A stretch of DNA of 64,000 nucleotides from Sneathiella sp. (GCF_002694385.1 NZ_NZMB01000009.1:1-64000); one strand, 5' to 3'; shown: positions 53,863 to 63,978, numbered from the stretch's first letter. Made by a program: numbers and translations. The notes: generated by a model not told the origin, from the sequence alone.

Positions 53863-54855
53863 TCAGCCTCCTATGGCGCGCATCATGAGAACAAAGCCCG
53901 GCCCGGCGGAGAGCGCGACCACCGGAGGCAGGATCAGAAGAATGAGCGGAACACTGAGCAGCGCAGGCATTCGCGCCGCCGCATTTTCGAGCTCCAGCAA
54001 TGTCGTCTTGCGCATTTCCGCGGCGACTGCCTTCAATGCGCCCGCGATGGACGTGCCATAGCGTTCCGACTGGCGAAGACTGAGCACCAGGTATTTGAGG
54101 CTACGTGAAGCCGTCCGTTTTTCCAGATTATCAAGCGCCATGGATTTATCCGGCAGGATGCGCAGTTCATTAAGCGTGAGACGCATTTCCTCCGCGACTT
54201 CCGGAGCGAAGGGTTTAAGCCCGTCAATGGCGCGCGCAATCGCCACTTCAAGGGTCAGCCCGGCTTCGATACAGAGGATCATCAGATCAATCATGTCAGG
54301 CACTGCCTGCTCAATTCGCTGTTGCCGCTGGCGAATGCGCGCCTTCAGCAATAGATGCGGGATAAACGCCGCCCCGGCCCCGGCGATAATGATCAGCAAC
54401 GCCGCGACGGGATAAGCACCCCTGTCCGGCATCTGCTGTTCCAGCAGAGATGCGGCCACAAGCGCCCCAAAGGCAAAGCAGGCAATTCGCAGGATTTTAT
54501 AGGGTCGCTCCAGCCGTTTTGGGTTAAGCCCGGCGCGAATAAACCGCCGATACAGTCGCTGCTGTCGCGCTGTGCTCTCAAAATATGTACGCAACCTTTG
54601 CTGGCCTTCCGGATCTGGTGCCGCCTTTTCCAGCTTTTCAAAATCAAGGCGAATAGCAGGCGGATCTTTTTCAGCCGTACGATCCGCCCCAGCGGAAGCA
54701 AACAGCAAAAGCCGACGATCCAGCCGTTCCTGCCGCCGGGCAAATACGGCTTTCATGAAAAAGACGGTCGAGACAAGCAGCGAGACGACTATGCCCGCGA
54801 GAACAGCCACTTGATGATAGTCCACCCCATCGCCCATACCCTCCGGGAATATCAT
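53863..54855 (-). CDS. tadC: TadC-like type II secretion F-domain membrane protein
   Basis: 330 residues. The cytoplasmic GspF domain (EQAVPDMIDLMILCIEAGLT, LEVAIARAIDGLKPFAPEVA) is bounded by hydrophobic helices at both ends. It forms the inner-membrane platform with TadB on which the CpaF ATPase works. It overlaps tadB by ATGA. Confidence 0.9.
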   Translation of the reverse strand: MIFPEGMGDGVDYHQVAVLAGIVVSLLVSTVFFMKAVFARRQERLDRRLLLFASAGADRTAEKDPPAIRLDFEKLEKAAPDPEGQQRLRTYFESTARQQRLYRRFIRAGLNPKRLERPYKILRIACFAFGALVAASLLEQQMPDRGAYPVAALLIIIAGAGAAFIPHLLLKARIRQRQQRIEQAVPDMIDLMILCIEAGLTLEVAIARAIDGLKPFAPEVAEEMRLTLNELRILPDKSMALDNLEKRTASRSLKYLVLSLRQSERYGTSIAGALKAVAAEMRKTTLLELENAAARMPALLSVPLILLILPPVVALSAGPGFVLMMRAIGG

Positions 54856-55811
54856 TTCAGCCTCCCCAGCAAACGCGACATCGAGAAAAAGCCGGCAAAC
54901 AGGCTGACAGCGGAATAGAGCAACAACCGGTTCCCGAGCGGATCATCGAGCAGGAAATCGAACTGCGCCCTGTTGGTCAGCGCAAGAATAAACAGAATTA
55001 CGGCTGTCACGCCTGCGACAATGCGCGCCGAGGTGCGGGCCTCTGCCGTCAGGGCCCGCGCCTTCAATTGGCGGGAACGGCGGTCACGAAGCACCGATGC
55101 AAGATTTTCCAGAACCTCCGCATACTGTCCGCCGGTCCGCCGTTGCAAAACCAGCGTCGTCGCCATAAACTGCATCTCCCGCGCGCCGGTATTATCAACT
55201 GCGGCCGATAACGCCCTTTCCAGATCAATACCAATGGCCAGTTTTTCCGCGAGAATACGGAACTCCCGCCCGACCGGATCAGGCATTTCGCTGGCAATCA
55301 CGCGGAAATTTTCCTGAAGCGACATACCAACCCGCGCCCCCCGGATAATAATGTCAATGACCTCGGGTAGCTGGTCGATGAACTGGCGTTGCCGCCAACG
55401 GCGTCGGTAATGAAGGATCAACGCCACGCCGCCGCCCAACCCGGCAGCCCCTGCACTCACCAGAAGAACGATCACCGGCACATCCAAAACGACAAAACCG
55501 AACCCGACTGCCGCCGTGATAGCGCCAAGAAGGGGAAGAAGATATCTGTCCCGGCCTTTTTCACGCCAGCTTCCCTTGCTTTTTTCATGCCGGTAGAGAT
55601 CAGGCAGCGCCGTTGGCATTTCGGCAATCGCAACCGCCTTCTCCTGCCCGGTATGATGGAGGGATTTCAGGCGTAATTTAAGCCGTCTTTCCCGCTCGCC
55701 CATCCTCTGCTGCAACAGGTAAAGCAGCGTCAGGCCACTCAACACAAAGAGGAGGAAAATCATCATCAACGGGAGGTCATTCTCCGGCAGTCGCATGAAA
55801 TCAACAGTCAT
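54852..55811 (-). CDS. tadB: TadB-like type II secretion F-domain membrane protein
   Basis: 319 residues with the GspF core (DQLPEVIDIIIRGARVGMSL, QENFRVIASEMPDPVGREFR) and membrane helices near residues 12-30, 95-130 and the C-terminus. It is the second platform subunit. The start overlaps the cpaF stop codon (ATGA). Confidence 0.9.
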   Translation of the reverse strand: MTVDFMRLPENDLPLMMIFLLFVLSGLTLLYLLQQRMGERERRLKLRLKSLHHTGQEKAVAIAEMPTALPDLYRHEKSKGSWREKGRDRYLLPLLGAITAAVGFGFVVLDVPVIVLLVSAGAAGLGGGVALILHYRRRWRQRQFIDQLPEVIDIIIRGARVGMSLQENFRVIASEMPDPVGREFRILAEKLAIGIDLERALSAAVDNTGAREMQFMATTLVLQRRTGGQYAEVLENLASVLRDRRSRQLKARALTAEARTSARIVAGVTAVILFILALTNRAQFDFLLDDPLGNRLLLYSAVSLFAGFFSMSRLLGRLK

Positions 55812-57160
55812 GGATGCAGCACCTCCTGCAAGTCTCCCGTCAATCCTGCGCGGCGGATCTTTTCCTCAAAATGCGGACGCGCGCCACTATGACGAAAGAG
55901 CGGATCATTCTGCTCCCGTCCCTCGTCATCTCCCCTGTAGTCAAACAGTATCTGGCTGCCGATCACGCCTGCCTCAACCGCAACAATCTCATTGATACTG
56001 CGGATGAAGCGGCGGCCATTGGCGCCCCGCTCCACATGAATGACGAGATCAAGGGCGCTGGCAATCTGTTGCCGTGCGCCGCTGCTCTGATAATTGGCGA
56101 GAGTGGAAAGCATCAGATTTTCAAGCCGGAGGAGCGCGTCTCGGGCGCTGTTGGCATGAATAGTGGACATGGAGCCGTCATGCCCGGTATTCATCGCCTG
56201 CAGCATGTCATGCACTTCAGCGCCCCGCACCTCGCCGATAATGATACGGTCGGGCCGCATGCGTAAAGAGTTACGCAGGAGATCGCGTTGCGTCACTTCG
56301 CCCGCGCCTTCGCTGTTGCGCTGACGGGTTTCCAGGCTGACGACATGGGGCCGTTGCAGGGAGATTTCCGCTGCATCCTCGATGGTGACAATGCGTTCCT
56401 CCTCATGGATAAGGCCGGAAAGCGCATTGAGAAGCGTCGTCTTGCCCGATCCCGTTCCCCCGGAAATCAGGATATTGAGACGGCTTTGCGCCGCGATTTG
56501 AAGAAAGCGGCACATCTGTAGCGATAACGAACCGCCCACCGCAAGATCTTCGAGGCTAAGCGGGCTTTTTGCGAATTTTCGGATGGAAATGACCGTCCCA
56601 TAAACCGACAGCGGCGGCGCAATGACATTGACGCGGCTGCCATCCTTGAGGCGGGCATCCACCATCGGATTGGCCTCGTCAACCCGCCGCCCGACGGACG
56701 CAGCAATGCGCCGCGCCACCTCCAATACATGCTCCTCGCTGCGAAAGCGATATCCGGTCAACTCGAGCCGTCCGGCCCGCTCCACATAAACCGTGTCGGG
56801 GCCATTGACCAGGATGTCGCTTACCGTCGGATCGGCGAGCAAGGCCTCGATGGGACCGATGCCAACGATATCGTCAAATAGCTCCTGCGAAATAGCCGCC
56901 TGTTCAGAGCCATTGACCTGCAACTTCTCCTCATCAACGATTTTCGCGACAGCCTCGGTAATGCGCAGGATAAGCTGGTCCGGGGGCAGGGCGGACGCGG
57001 CGGATGGATCAATGCGATTGAAAAATTGCCCCCTCACCTGCTCAATGAGCTCCGGCGGAATCAAAAGTTCCTTGCGCCCCGCTCCTGGTGCTGTCAGAAA
57101 CCCGCTCTCTTCCTCGCCGAGGAAGCCAAAACCCTGGGTATCTGATCGTCTCCCGAACAT
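55808..57160 (-). CDS. cpaF: CpaF/TadA pilus assembly ATPase
   Basis: 450 residues. Walker A GGTGSGKT at 234-241, Asp box and Walker B ([20 protein letters not shown]) and HIS-box region ([20 protein letters not shown]) match the TadA secretion ATPases. It powers pilus extension and, in many Tad systems, retraction. The ATG at 57160 overlaps the cpaE stop (TGATG) and has a GGAAGG ribosome site. Confidence 0.95.
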   Translation of the reverse strand: MFGRRSDTQGFGFLGEEESGFLTAPGAGRKELLIPPELIEQVRGQFFNRIDPSAASALPPDQLILRITEAVAKIVDEEKLQVNGSEQAAISQELFDDIVGIGPIEALLADPTVSDILVNGPDTVYVERAGRLELTGYRFRSEEHVLEVARRIAASVGRRVDEANPMVDARLKDGSRVNVIAPPLSVYGTVISIRKFAKSPLSLEDLAVGGSLSLQMCRFLQIAAQSRLNILISGGTGSGKTTLLNALSGLIHEEERIVTIEDAAEISLQRPHVVSLETRQRNSEGAGEVTQRDLLRNSLRMRPDRIIIGEVRGAEVHDMLQAMNTGHDGSMSTIHANSARDALLRLENLMLSTLANYQSSGARQQIASALDLVIHVERGANGRRFIRSINEIVAVEAGVIGSQILFDYRGDDEGREQNDPLFRHSGARPHFEEKIRRAGLTGDLQEVLHP

Positions 57161-58383
57161 CAGCGCGCCTTCCGGTTGGGGAACCATCGAGGACGGTGCC
57201 ACTGCTTTCCATTCTGCCCGATAAGAGTAGCCGCAAGCCGCAGATAAGCTCCCTGCACTGCCGTCTTTTTCTGCATCGCGGCCTCTCCGTTCAGGCTGGC
57301 CAGGGCAAGGTGGCGGCGGTCGAAGGGGATAATAGTATCAACGCTGTGGCCGATGACCTCCTCTATCCTGTCTACCGGCACTTCTCCGGCGCTCACCCCC
57401 CGGCTGCGGCTCAATACGATCCGTATTTCCTTTGCCGCCTCTTCCCCTCCCAGCTCTTTTACGAGCCGCGCCGCGTCCCGCACCGCCGCCAGCGTCGCAT
57501 CCATGACCAGCAGACGCACATCCGCCTTTTCCAGCAGGGCACGGGAAATGGCAGGCCTGGAACGGTCAAGATCCTGCAATATGAAATGATATCGGTGACG
57601 CAGATGTCCCATTAGGGCCGTAACTGCCGCCGCATCATAGCTGTTCGCCTCCGGCGCCCGCGCCTGTCCCGCAAGTAGTCGTAATTTTTCCCCGAGCGCA
57701 AGGGTAGCCCGGTCAACGACAACCGCATCCATGCGTTCGGGGCTGGCCAGCAGGTCGGCAAGACCCGCGCTCGCCTCCTGCCCGAGATCGAGGGCAAGCG
57801 ATCCATACGCCAGATTGAGATCCGCCATGATTACATGACGATTGAAATGATTTGCCAGCAGCCAGCCCAGGCTTCCCACCGTGGTGGTCGCGCCAACCCC
57901 GCCCCGCACGCCGTAAACCGCAATGGTTTTCCCGGTCCGCTGGACCATATGTCGCGCCTCCGTCTGCCCGCTGGCCCGTCGGATGGCGCGGTACAGAAGA
58001 TCGCCCGGCACGGGCTTCACCAGGTAATCGGTGACGCCGATTTCCATCAGATCCCGGTACAGCCCGACATTATCACGCGCGCCGATCGCGACCACATTCA
58101 CCTGCGGCGGGCAGATATCGGCCAGCGTCTGTAAATCTGAGAGTGGCAGCGCGGTCGCAGATATATCAACAATGAGAACCGGCGGCATATCCGCGTTTGC
58201 ATAATCCCGGATCGCCTCCGCTATGCCGCCTCTTGAAAGATGATCGGTCGCATAGCCCCATTTACCGAACAGATCGCGCAAATGCCGCTCCGTCTCCGCT
58301 TCCGCAAGATAGGCGGCAATACGCAACGCCTCCCTATCGGCTTTCGGAAAAGTGACAATCTCCGGTGTCGCTTTTTTCTGCAC
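57160..58383 (-). CDS. cpaE: CpaE/TadZ-like localisation protein
   Basis: 407 residues. An N-terminal receiver-like domain (DYANADMPPVLIVDISATAL, GVTDYLVKPVPGDLLYRA) precedes a ParA/MinD-type domain. The Walker A is altered: GVRGGVGATTTV lacks the conserved lysine of GKGGVGKT, so hydrolysis may be weak. TadZ proteins position the machinery at the pole. I take a GTG start at 58383 with a GAGGGG ribosome site; the upstream frame to 58506 lies in cpaD. Confidence 0.85.
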   Translation of the reverse strand: MQKKATPEIVTFPKADREALRIAAYLAEAETERHLRDLFGKWGYATDHLSRGGIAEAIRDYANADMPPVLIVDISATALPLSDLQTLADICPPQVNVVAIGARDNVGLYRDLMEIGVTDYLVKPVPGDLLYRAIRRASGQTEARHMVQRTGKTIAVYGVRGGVGATTTVGSLGWLLANHFNRHVIMADLNLAYGSLALDLGQEASAGLADLLASPERMDAVVVDRATLALGEKLRLLAGQARAPEANSYDAAAVTALMGHLRHRYHFILQDLDRSRPAISRALLEKADVRLLVMDATLAAVRDAARLVKELGGEEAAKEIRIVLSRSRGVSAGEVPVDRIEEVIGHSVDTIIPFDRRHLALASLNGEAAMQKKTAVQGAYLRLAATLIGQNGKQWHRPRWFPNRKAR

Positions 58384-58397
58384 GATTATTCCCCTCT

Positions 58398-59015
58398 CTA
58401 TCTGCCAATAACCGGCATGGAGCGCGGCTCCGCAGCGAAATAACGGCTGGCGGCCGCCGCATCGCGCGCCGCCAGCGGCGGGGCCAGACGGCGGCCCTGA
58501 TACCATTCCCCTGGATAAGCGAGGTTGAGCATACGGTTCTGCTCCACCGCGCAGCCAAATCCTGGAGAGCTGCGGGCCACATAATCAAGTTTGCGATAGG
58601 CGAGATCAGCTCCGCAGTCGGCAAGGCGATAACGGTAATAGGTGATTTCCAACTCGAGTCTGCTCCTCCCCGCTGCGATTGCCGGCCGCACTTCCACAAG
58701 AGCAATATTGGCAAGGGATGTGCTCTTTATCACTGGCATGAATTGGGCCGTCGGCATGTCTGCACCATAGGCTTGCAGCGTAACAAGGGTCGGCGGATCC
58801 TGCCGGAGCCGCAATAGCGCCGTTTCCAGGGAAAGCCCCGTAGATGTTTGCAGACGTCCCTCCGCGCCAGTACGGGTAAAGGAAAGAAGCGTGCTCATAG
58901 CCGTAACGCCATTCGTGGCGGCAACGGGCGGAAGCACGCCCGGCAGCGGCTTTTCCGCACAGGCGCCGAGCAGGACAGTGATGAGCGTAATTGCTAGTAT
59001 TCCTGATCCACGCAT
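58398..59015 (-). CDS. cpaD: CpaD-like pilus assembly lipoprotein
   Basis: 205 residues. Signal peptide with lipobox LLGAC (GILAITLITVLLGACAEKP). The C-terminal FGCAVEQNRMLNLAYPGEWY contains the CpaD motif GC...N...N. It probably helps secretin function at the outer membrane. It lies between cpaC and cpaE with gaps of 10 and 14 bp. Confidence 0.85.
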   Translation of the reverse strand: MRGSGILAITLITVLLGACAEKPLPGVLPPVAATNGVTAMSTLLSFTRTGAEGRLQTSTGLSLETALLRLRQDPPTLVTLQAYGADMPTAQFMPVIKSTSLANIALVEVRPAIAAGRSRLELEITYYRYRLADCGADLAYRKLDYVARSSPGFGCAVEQNRMLNLAYPGEWYQGRRLAPPLAARDAAAASRYFAAEPRSMPVIGR

Positions 59016-59025
59016 CTTCCCCTCC

Positions 59026-60432
59026 CTAATAGATAAAGCCCGCAGGACCCTTCAGCTTCAAATCTGAAGCGTCTTTCTCTTCGGGTATTTCGGCGTTATG
59101 AACGGGACGGGCCAAACGTCCTGTTGTCATTTTCTCAAACGTATCCGTCGGCTGATAGCGATCGACGGCAGTCCGGTAATCATCCCTATTGCGCGGAGTG
59201 ACGATATTGGCCGTCGCAATGATCACCAGTTCCGTTTCCATATTGCGATAACGGCTGGACCGAAACAGCGGACCCAGAATGGCAAGATCGGCTAGCCAGG
59301 GCACTTCGCTTACCACGTTACGGGTCTGGTTCTGGAGCAGCCCGGCAACGGCAAAGCTCTGTCCACTCGCCAATTCTATCGTCGCTTCGGTGCGGCGTAC
59401 GGCAATACCGGGAATGCGGAAATTATTGATAACCACGGCGCCAAGGTCGGAAATCTCGCTCACTTCGGGCCGGATATGGATGCTGATGCGGTCATTGGAG
59501 AGTACCGTCGGCGTGATGTCCAGTATCACGCCGAATTTCTTGAATTCGATGGTAATCTGCTCATCGGTGGCGGAAACGGGAATGGGAAATTCACCCCCTG
59601 CAAAAAAGCTCGCCGTCTCACCGGAACGGGAGGTGAGGTTCGGTTCCGCCAGTACGGTCAGCAGATTCTCTTCGGCAAGCGCATCAATGATGAGGGACGC
59701 AGAACCGTTACTGCCTTGATAGCCAAACAACGCACTGCCGCCAAGGCCCGTGGAGGCGGAAGACGGCAGCAATCCCCCACCGCCCAGGACAGACGGCCAG
59801 CGATTGGTGATCAGCCCGATGGCCAGCGAACCGGGGTTGAGCAGCATGTCCCAGTTGATGCCGAGATTTTTTGATGCCTCCCGGTTCATCTCGACAATGC
59901 GGACGCGTATATTGACCTGTGAGGGAGCCGTCAGTTCCATCCGGTTGACGATTTCCTCCCCTTCTCCCAGAAACCCACGGGTAACGGCGATAATCTGCTC
60001 CGCCTGTAAAGGAGAGTGCGCCTGCCCGGATAGGATAATTCGCCCCGGTGTCGCACTTACGCCAAGACGGCTTTCGGGAAATTGCCGGTTCAGCATCTCC
60101 TCGATCAGGGCGACATCGCGCAGGACGGTGACGACTCGTTCGAATAACCGCTCCCCCCGTGGCCCCAAGGCCATCACATGCGTGCGTCCCGGCTGTTTAC
60201 CGTAAATGAACAGGCCATTTGTTGCCGTCAGCCGGATATCCGCAATGGCCGGATCGGTCAGCAATATTTCAGAAGCCGCCGCGCCAAGAGGGAACAATTG
60301 TCCTTCATTTATGGCAAGAGAAAGGGGTGTTTCCGGTTCCGCCGCCCTGGCATCGGGACAGGCAGACGGGGACATCAGCAGCAGTGTCAGAAGCAGACAA
60401 AACGCCCCGGCCTGATTTCCAAATCGTTTCAT
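59026..60432 (-). CDS. cpaC: CpaC/RcpA secretin
   Basis: 468 residues. A Sec signal peptide (to about ARA at residue 30) is followed by the pilus-formation N-terminal domain (NEGQLFPLGAAASEILLTDP), a BON-like region and the secretin domain (ILDITPTVLSNDRISIHIRP, IRVRIVEMNREASKNLGINW). It forms the outer-membrane channel. It overlaps cpaB by ATGA. Confidence 0.93.
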   Translation of the reverse strand: MKRFGNQAGAFCLLLTLLLMSPSACPDARAAEPETPLSLAINEGQLFPLGAAASEILLTDPAIADIRLTATNGLFIYGKQPGRTHVMALGPRGERLFERVVTVLRDVALIEEMLNRQFPESRLGVSATPGRIILSGQAHSPLQAEQIIAVTRGFLGEGEEIVNRMELTAPSQVNIRVRIVEMNREASKNLGINWDMLLNPGSLAIGLITNRWPSVLGGGGLLPSSASTGLGGSALFGYQGSNGSASLIIDALAEENLLTVLAEPNLTSRSGETASFFAGGEFPIPVSATDEQITIEFKKFGVILDITPTVLSNDRISIHIRPEVSEISDLGAVVINNFRIPGIAVRRTEATIELASGQSFAVAGLLQNQTRNVVSEVPWLADLAILGPLFRSSRYRNMETELVIIATANIVTPRNRDDYRTAVDRYQPTDTFEKMTTGRLARPVHNAEIPEEKDASDLKLKGPAGFIY

Positions 60433-61307
60433 GATCCCCCCTTGCCGAGTGTGGTGGTATCCGGTGCGGTAAAGCGACTACGCAATTGCTGGACGGATGT
60501 CTCTCCGCCCCGCATGATAATCACTTGATGCGCAGGCGACGGACGCGGCGCAGCCTGCTTACGCACCAGATCGGGGAACAGATCGGTGACGGAATGGGAG
60601 GAATCCATCCTCCCCATTTCTGGTGAAGACGTTGTCCCCTGGTCACTGCGGGGGGCGATGCGCAGGCTGCCAAGGTTGGCGGCCAAAGTCGCACGCGTCA
60701 CCATCTCCGCCGACAGGGCGAGCGTCACCCGCCCCTCCCGCCCCCGATCGCGGGCTATATCGGAAAGCGCCGTGATGCGGATATTTTCCGCAACCCGCCT
60801 GACCAGCACCTCCCCCGCCCGTGTGGTATCGGTCGGCGCGGTAAACGTGAGGATCAAATCTACATGGTCGCCGGGGCGCAGCGCGTCGAAATCACCACGA
60901 TTGAGAATTGTAAAGGCTTGTGCCTGTTCACCGGCGCGGAGCAACGCCTTGTCATAACCGACCGCTCCCGGACGGATCAGGTCTGCCTGTTCCAGAAATG
61001 CGCCCTTTTCGCGGGGCCGCAGCAGCACGGCGCGGTCAAGCTCTTGCAGTGTGACGCTTTCCTTGCGAAAAAGGGGCAATTCTCGCATTTCTTCTGGCGG
61101 CACACGCCATTCCAGCAGATGCGGCGCTAATATATCTCCAGCCGATAACGGTTCTGTTATGCGCAAGGCAAGCCTGGGAGGAAGTGTCTCATCTTTGACA
61201 GGAACAAGGGTTTTCGTAACGGCGCGCGGAAACAGAAACATGTTTCCGAGATAGGCGGCCGAGCCCAGAAACAGCGCGGCAATCAGAATAAAAATGAAAC
61301 TGCGCAT
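60429..61307 (-). CDS. cpaB: CpaB/RcpC pilus assembly protein
   Basis: 292 residues. One N-terminal hydrophobic segment (MRSFIFILIAALFLGSAAYL) and a SAF-type domain (ALRITEPLSAGDILAPHLLE, FDALRPGDHVDLILTF) are seen. It is a periplasmic assembly factor. The ATG at 61307 with a GGGGGAG ribosome site is chosen over 61355. Confidence 0.9.
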   Translation of the reverse strand: MRSFIFILIAALFLGSAAYLGNMFLFPRAVTKTLVPVKDETLPPRLALRITEPLSAGDILAPHLLEWRVPPEEMRELPLFRKESVTLQELDRAVLLRPREKGAFLEQADLIRPGAVGYDKALLRAGEQAQAFTILNRGDFDALRPGDHVDLILTFTAPTDTTRAGEVLVRRVAENIRITALSDIARDRGREGRVTLALSAEMVTRATLAANLGSLRIAPRSDQGTTSSPEMGRMDSSHSVTDLFPDLVRKQAAPRPSPAHQVIIMRGGETSVQQLRSRFTAPDTTTLGKGGS

Positions 61308-61315
61308 GTCTCCCC

Positions 61316-61813
61316 CTAATTTCCAGACACATATCGGCCATACAGGGCAACGCATCCCCCCGCCGCAATGGCTATGCCGTAGGGCACCGTATGAGTAGGG
61401 AATGGCTCCGCCCGGTCAATCAGCCGCAAGACCGGCGCCAACATCCATTGTTGCATCAAACGCGCCTGCGGTATGATCACAATCAGCGCAAGCAGCCCTC
61501 CGACAAGCGCCGTCACCATCAGAAAATCCCCGGCCGCCGCCGGTCCCGCCCACAGCATTGTCACCGTAGCCAGCTTGACATCGCCGCCGCCCACCTTGTT
61601 AAACGCAAAACCTGCGAACAACAGCAGGAACAGCCCGCCCGCCAGCAGGATGTGCGCTATCACATCGAGGTTTATGCCCGGACTTACGGCGTAGAGGACA
61701 AACAGCAGCAGGATTGCGAGAGATATCCAGTTGCGGATGATCCGTGTCGTACAATCACTGACAGCAGCAAAACCAAGTAATAACAAGGTCAGCATGGGGT
61801 ATAGCTGGCTCAT
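61316..61813 (-). CDS. cpaA: CpaA/TadV prepilin peptidase
   Basis: 165 residues with about five membrane helices. The two aspartate motifs of family A24 are in AVSDCTTRIIRNW and NKVGGGDVKLATV. It cleaves the leader of the Flp pilin and the TadE-like pseudopilins. It lacks the N-methyltransferase domain of large prepilin peptidases, as is usual for CpaA. Confidence 0.9.
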   Translation of the reverse strand: MSQLYPMLTLLLLGFAAVSDCTTRIIRNWISLAILLLFVLYAVSPGINLDVIAHILLAGGLFLLLFAGFAFNKVGGGDVKLATVTMLWAGPAAAGDFLMVTALVGGLLALIVIIPQARLMQQWMLAPVLRLIDRAEPFPTHTVPYGIAIAAGGCVALYGRYVSGN

Positions 61814-61888
61814 AAATCTGGCTCACGGATTAAGTATTGAACGCGGTCTCCCGGCAGGATTAATCCCACCGGGAGTGTTAGGAAGTGA

Positions 61889-62074
61889 TCAGTTGCTGCT
61901 GCCACCACCCGATCCGGTCAGATCTATGGCATTAAAGGCGGTTTCCAGCTTGGTGTAAAAGGCCGCCCCTGCGACACCGACAACAGCCGCCGCCGCCGCT
62001 GCCATCAGGGCATATTCCACGGCGGTCACACCGCTTTCATCATTGATCAATTTGCTAAGGAGTATTTTCATCAT
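61889..62074 (-). CDS. Flp-family type IVb pilin
   Basis: 61 residues. The prepilin motif SGVTAVEYALMAAAAAAVVG has the G/XXXXEY cleavage pattern, with mature start likely at VTAVEY, and a glycine/serine-rich tail (DLTGSGGGSSN). It is the major pilus subunit. A second ATG three bases later (62071) has better spacing from the GAGG ribosome site. The gene is followed by a 75-bp gap before cpaA and preceded by the long AT-rich control region. Confidence 0.92.
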   Translation of the reverse strand: MMKILLSKLINDESGVTAVEYALMAAAAAAVVGVAGAAFYTKLETAFNAIDLTGSGGGSSN

Positions 62075-62678
62075 TCACCTCTCTGTGTGTATGGACGCAG
62101 AAGTTCGTTTTCGAACATTATCGAACCACTACTTTAAAGTGTTAGTTATAGCATTCGGCTGATGACTCGCATTTTTTGAGCCTTGAACTGCCTCGCATAT
62201 GCGATTCTTCAACAGGTTTTTCAGCTTGTAATCATTGACTTTTGATACTAAAGATACAGAACTGTATGTATGTTATTTATGGTTTTCTAATCCCATATTT
62301 TTATTCAAATTTTCCGCCTTCATAACTATTTTTTTATATAAGATAATTTAATTATTAGTCATCTAAAATTTTATAGATAAATAGTTAATTCAGCAATTAA
62401 CTATAATTTTTTGCTAATATTACTAATTTAAAGTTGCTACATTATATTTATATTCATCTTATGGTAATTGCATGAAAAGCGAATCGCCCTCGTATTAATA
62501 GATTTCGATTCTTTTTATCGGTATCTTTCCCCTGCCCCCTCTCTTATGAAGAGCCAACCCATAAGGCGATATAGATTTGCAACAGTTTTCCCGGAAAAAT
62601 GACATACCCTTCCCATTAAAAAGTTGAAACAAGGCTCCTATAACCGTATATCCGGGGAAACCGGTGGGGGCCGAAACC
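62075..62678. promoter_or_regulatory. Long AT-rich control region between flp and the glycosyltransferase gene
   Basis: This 604-bp gap is markedly AT-rich from about 62200 to 62470. It holds a small dyad GTTCG-TTTT-CGAAC with an extra CGAAC half-site (62103-62126) close to the flp start, and a perfect 10-bp-arm dyad at 62381-62404. No open reading frame with a ribosome site is present. It presumably carries the promoters of the Tad operon on the minus strand and of the glycosyltransferase gene on the plus strand. Confidence 0.5.
62381..62404. repeat. Perfect dyad in the Tad control region
   Basis: Arms ATAGTTAATT (62381-62390) and AATTAACTAT (62395-62404) are exact reverse complements around CAGC. 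The arms include two TTAA boxes 8 bp apart, close to the TTAA-N7-TTAA form of the cell-cycle regulator CtrA, which controls pilus genes in Caulobacter. The spacing is one base off. AATTTTTT follows on the plus strand, but no upstream plus-strand gene needs a terminator. Confidence 0.5.
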
Positions 62679-63911
62679 ATGAGCGAAAGTGAAAGCGCAA
62701 GGCGCATCCTGATTTATAGTCACGACTCATTTGGTCTCGGTCATCTGAGGCGCTGCATGGTTATGGCCAATTCACTGGTCGAACAGAACAGCAATCTTTC
62801 TGTCCTAATTTTGTCCGGTTCCCCAATTATCGGGAGCTTCGATTTTAAGTCCCGTGTGGATTTCGTTCGTATTCCCGGCATTATCAAGCTGCGCAATGGC
62901 GAATACACCTCGCTCAGCCTGCATATCAATACGGAGCAGACGCTGGCCATGCGCGCTTCGATTATCCAGCATACGGCGGAAACCTTCGATCCGGATATTT
63001 TTATCGTCGACAAAGAGCCTTATGGCCTCAAGGGCGAAGTCACAGAAACGCTCGCCATGCTGAAGGCTCGCGGAACGCATCTTGTTCTTGGCCTGCGCGA
63101 TGTTCTCGACGATCCGTCGCTTCTGGCTCCCGAGTGGCGGCGCAAGAATGTCCTGCCGGCCCTTGAAACCCTGTATGACGATATCTGGGTGTTCGGGGTC
63201 AAGCAAATATATAATCCGCTGGCCGGCCTGGATATCCCCGCAAATGTGAAACGCAAGATCACCTATACGGGCTATCTGCCCCGTTCCGCCCCGTCCGTCA
63301 CTGATCCGGCAATCCTCGGAGAAATGAAGGATCCATATGTTCTGGTCACTGTTGGCGGCGGCGGCGACGGCGATGTGCTGACGGACTGGGTCCTGCGCGC
63401 CTATGAAGGCAACCGGCAGCCGCCGCTCAATGCCCTGTTCGTTCTTGGCCCCTTCATGCCGCCGGAAACCCGCGCCAGCTTTCGTGAACGCATCCAGAAG
63501 CTGCGCCGCGTCCGCGCTGTTACCTTCGACAGCCATATGGAAAGCCTGATGCAGGAGGCCTCCGCCGTTGTCGCCATGGGCGGGTACAACACTTTCTGCG
63601 AGGTGCTATCCATGAACAAGCGGGCGCTGATCATTCCACGTACCGTGCCGCGGCTGGAACAATATATCCGCGCCTCCCGCGCTGCGGAAGCCGGGCTGAT
63701 CGGCGTTCTTGTCGATGACGGGGTACGCGACAGTAACACCATGCTGACCGCATTGCGCCATCTGTCACAGCAGAAAAAACCATCGGAAGTGGTCATCCCC
63801 GGCCTTCTCGACGGACTTGTAAACCTTAACCGCCTCGTCCGGCTACGGTTTCGCGTCGTTGATAAACGCCGCGCGGAGCAAGATACCGGAGAAGCCTTCG
63901 TTTCAGACTGA
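62679..63911 (+). CDS. MurG-like glycosyltransferase family protein
   Basis: 410 residues. The N-terminus (RRILIYSHDSFGLGHLRRCM) has the glycine-rich loop and HD/GLGH motif of GT28-like nucleotide-sugar transferases. The C-terminal half has VLVTVGGGGDGDVLTDWVLR, FDSHMESLMQEASAVVAMGG and YNTFCEVLSMNKRALIIPRT, the sugar-nucleotide binding site. It probably transfers a sugar in surface polysaccharide synthesis. GGGGG precedes the ATG at 62679; a GTG at 62664 is an alternative. Acceptor unknown. Confidence 0.82.
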   Translation: MSESESARRILIYSHDSFGLGHLRRCMVMANSLVEQNSNLSVLILSGSPIIGSFDFKSRVDFVRIPGIIKLRNGEYTSLSLHINTEQTLAMRASIIQHTAETFDPDIFIVDKEPYGLKGEVTETLAMLKARGTHLVLGLRDVLDDPSLLAPEWRRKNVLPALETLYDDIWVFGVKQIYNPLAGLDIPANVKRKITYTGYLPRSAPSVTDPAILGEMKDPYVLVTVGGGGDGDVLTDWVLRAYEGNRQPPLNALFVLGPFMPPETRASFRERIQKLRRVRAVTFDSHMESLMQEASAVVAMGGYNTFCEVLSMNKRALIIPRTVPRLEQYIRASRAAEAGLIGVLVDDGVRDSNTMLTALRHLSQQKKPSEVVIPGLLDGLVNLNRLVRLRFRVVDKRRAEQDTGEAFVSD

Positions 63912-63978
63912 TCTGCCATGCCTCACGCGAGCAATCTACTTCTCTCGCCCGGAATAGAATACGCCCTCAAAGACTGAA

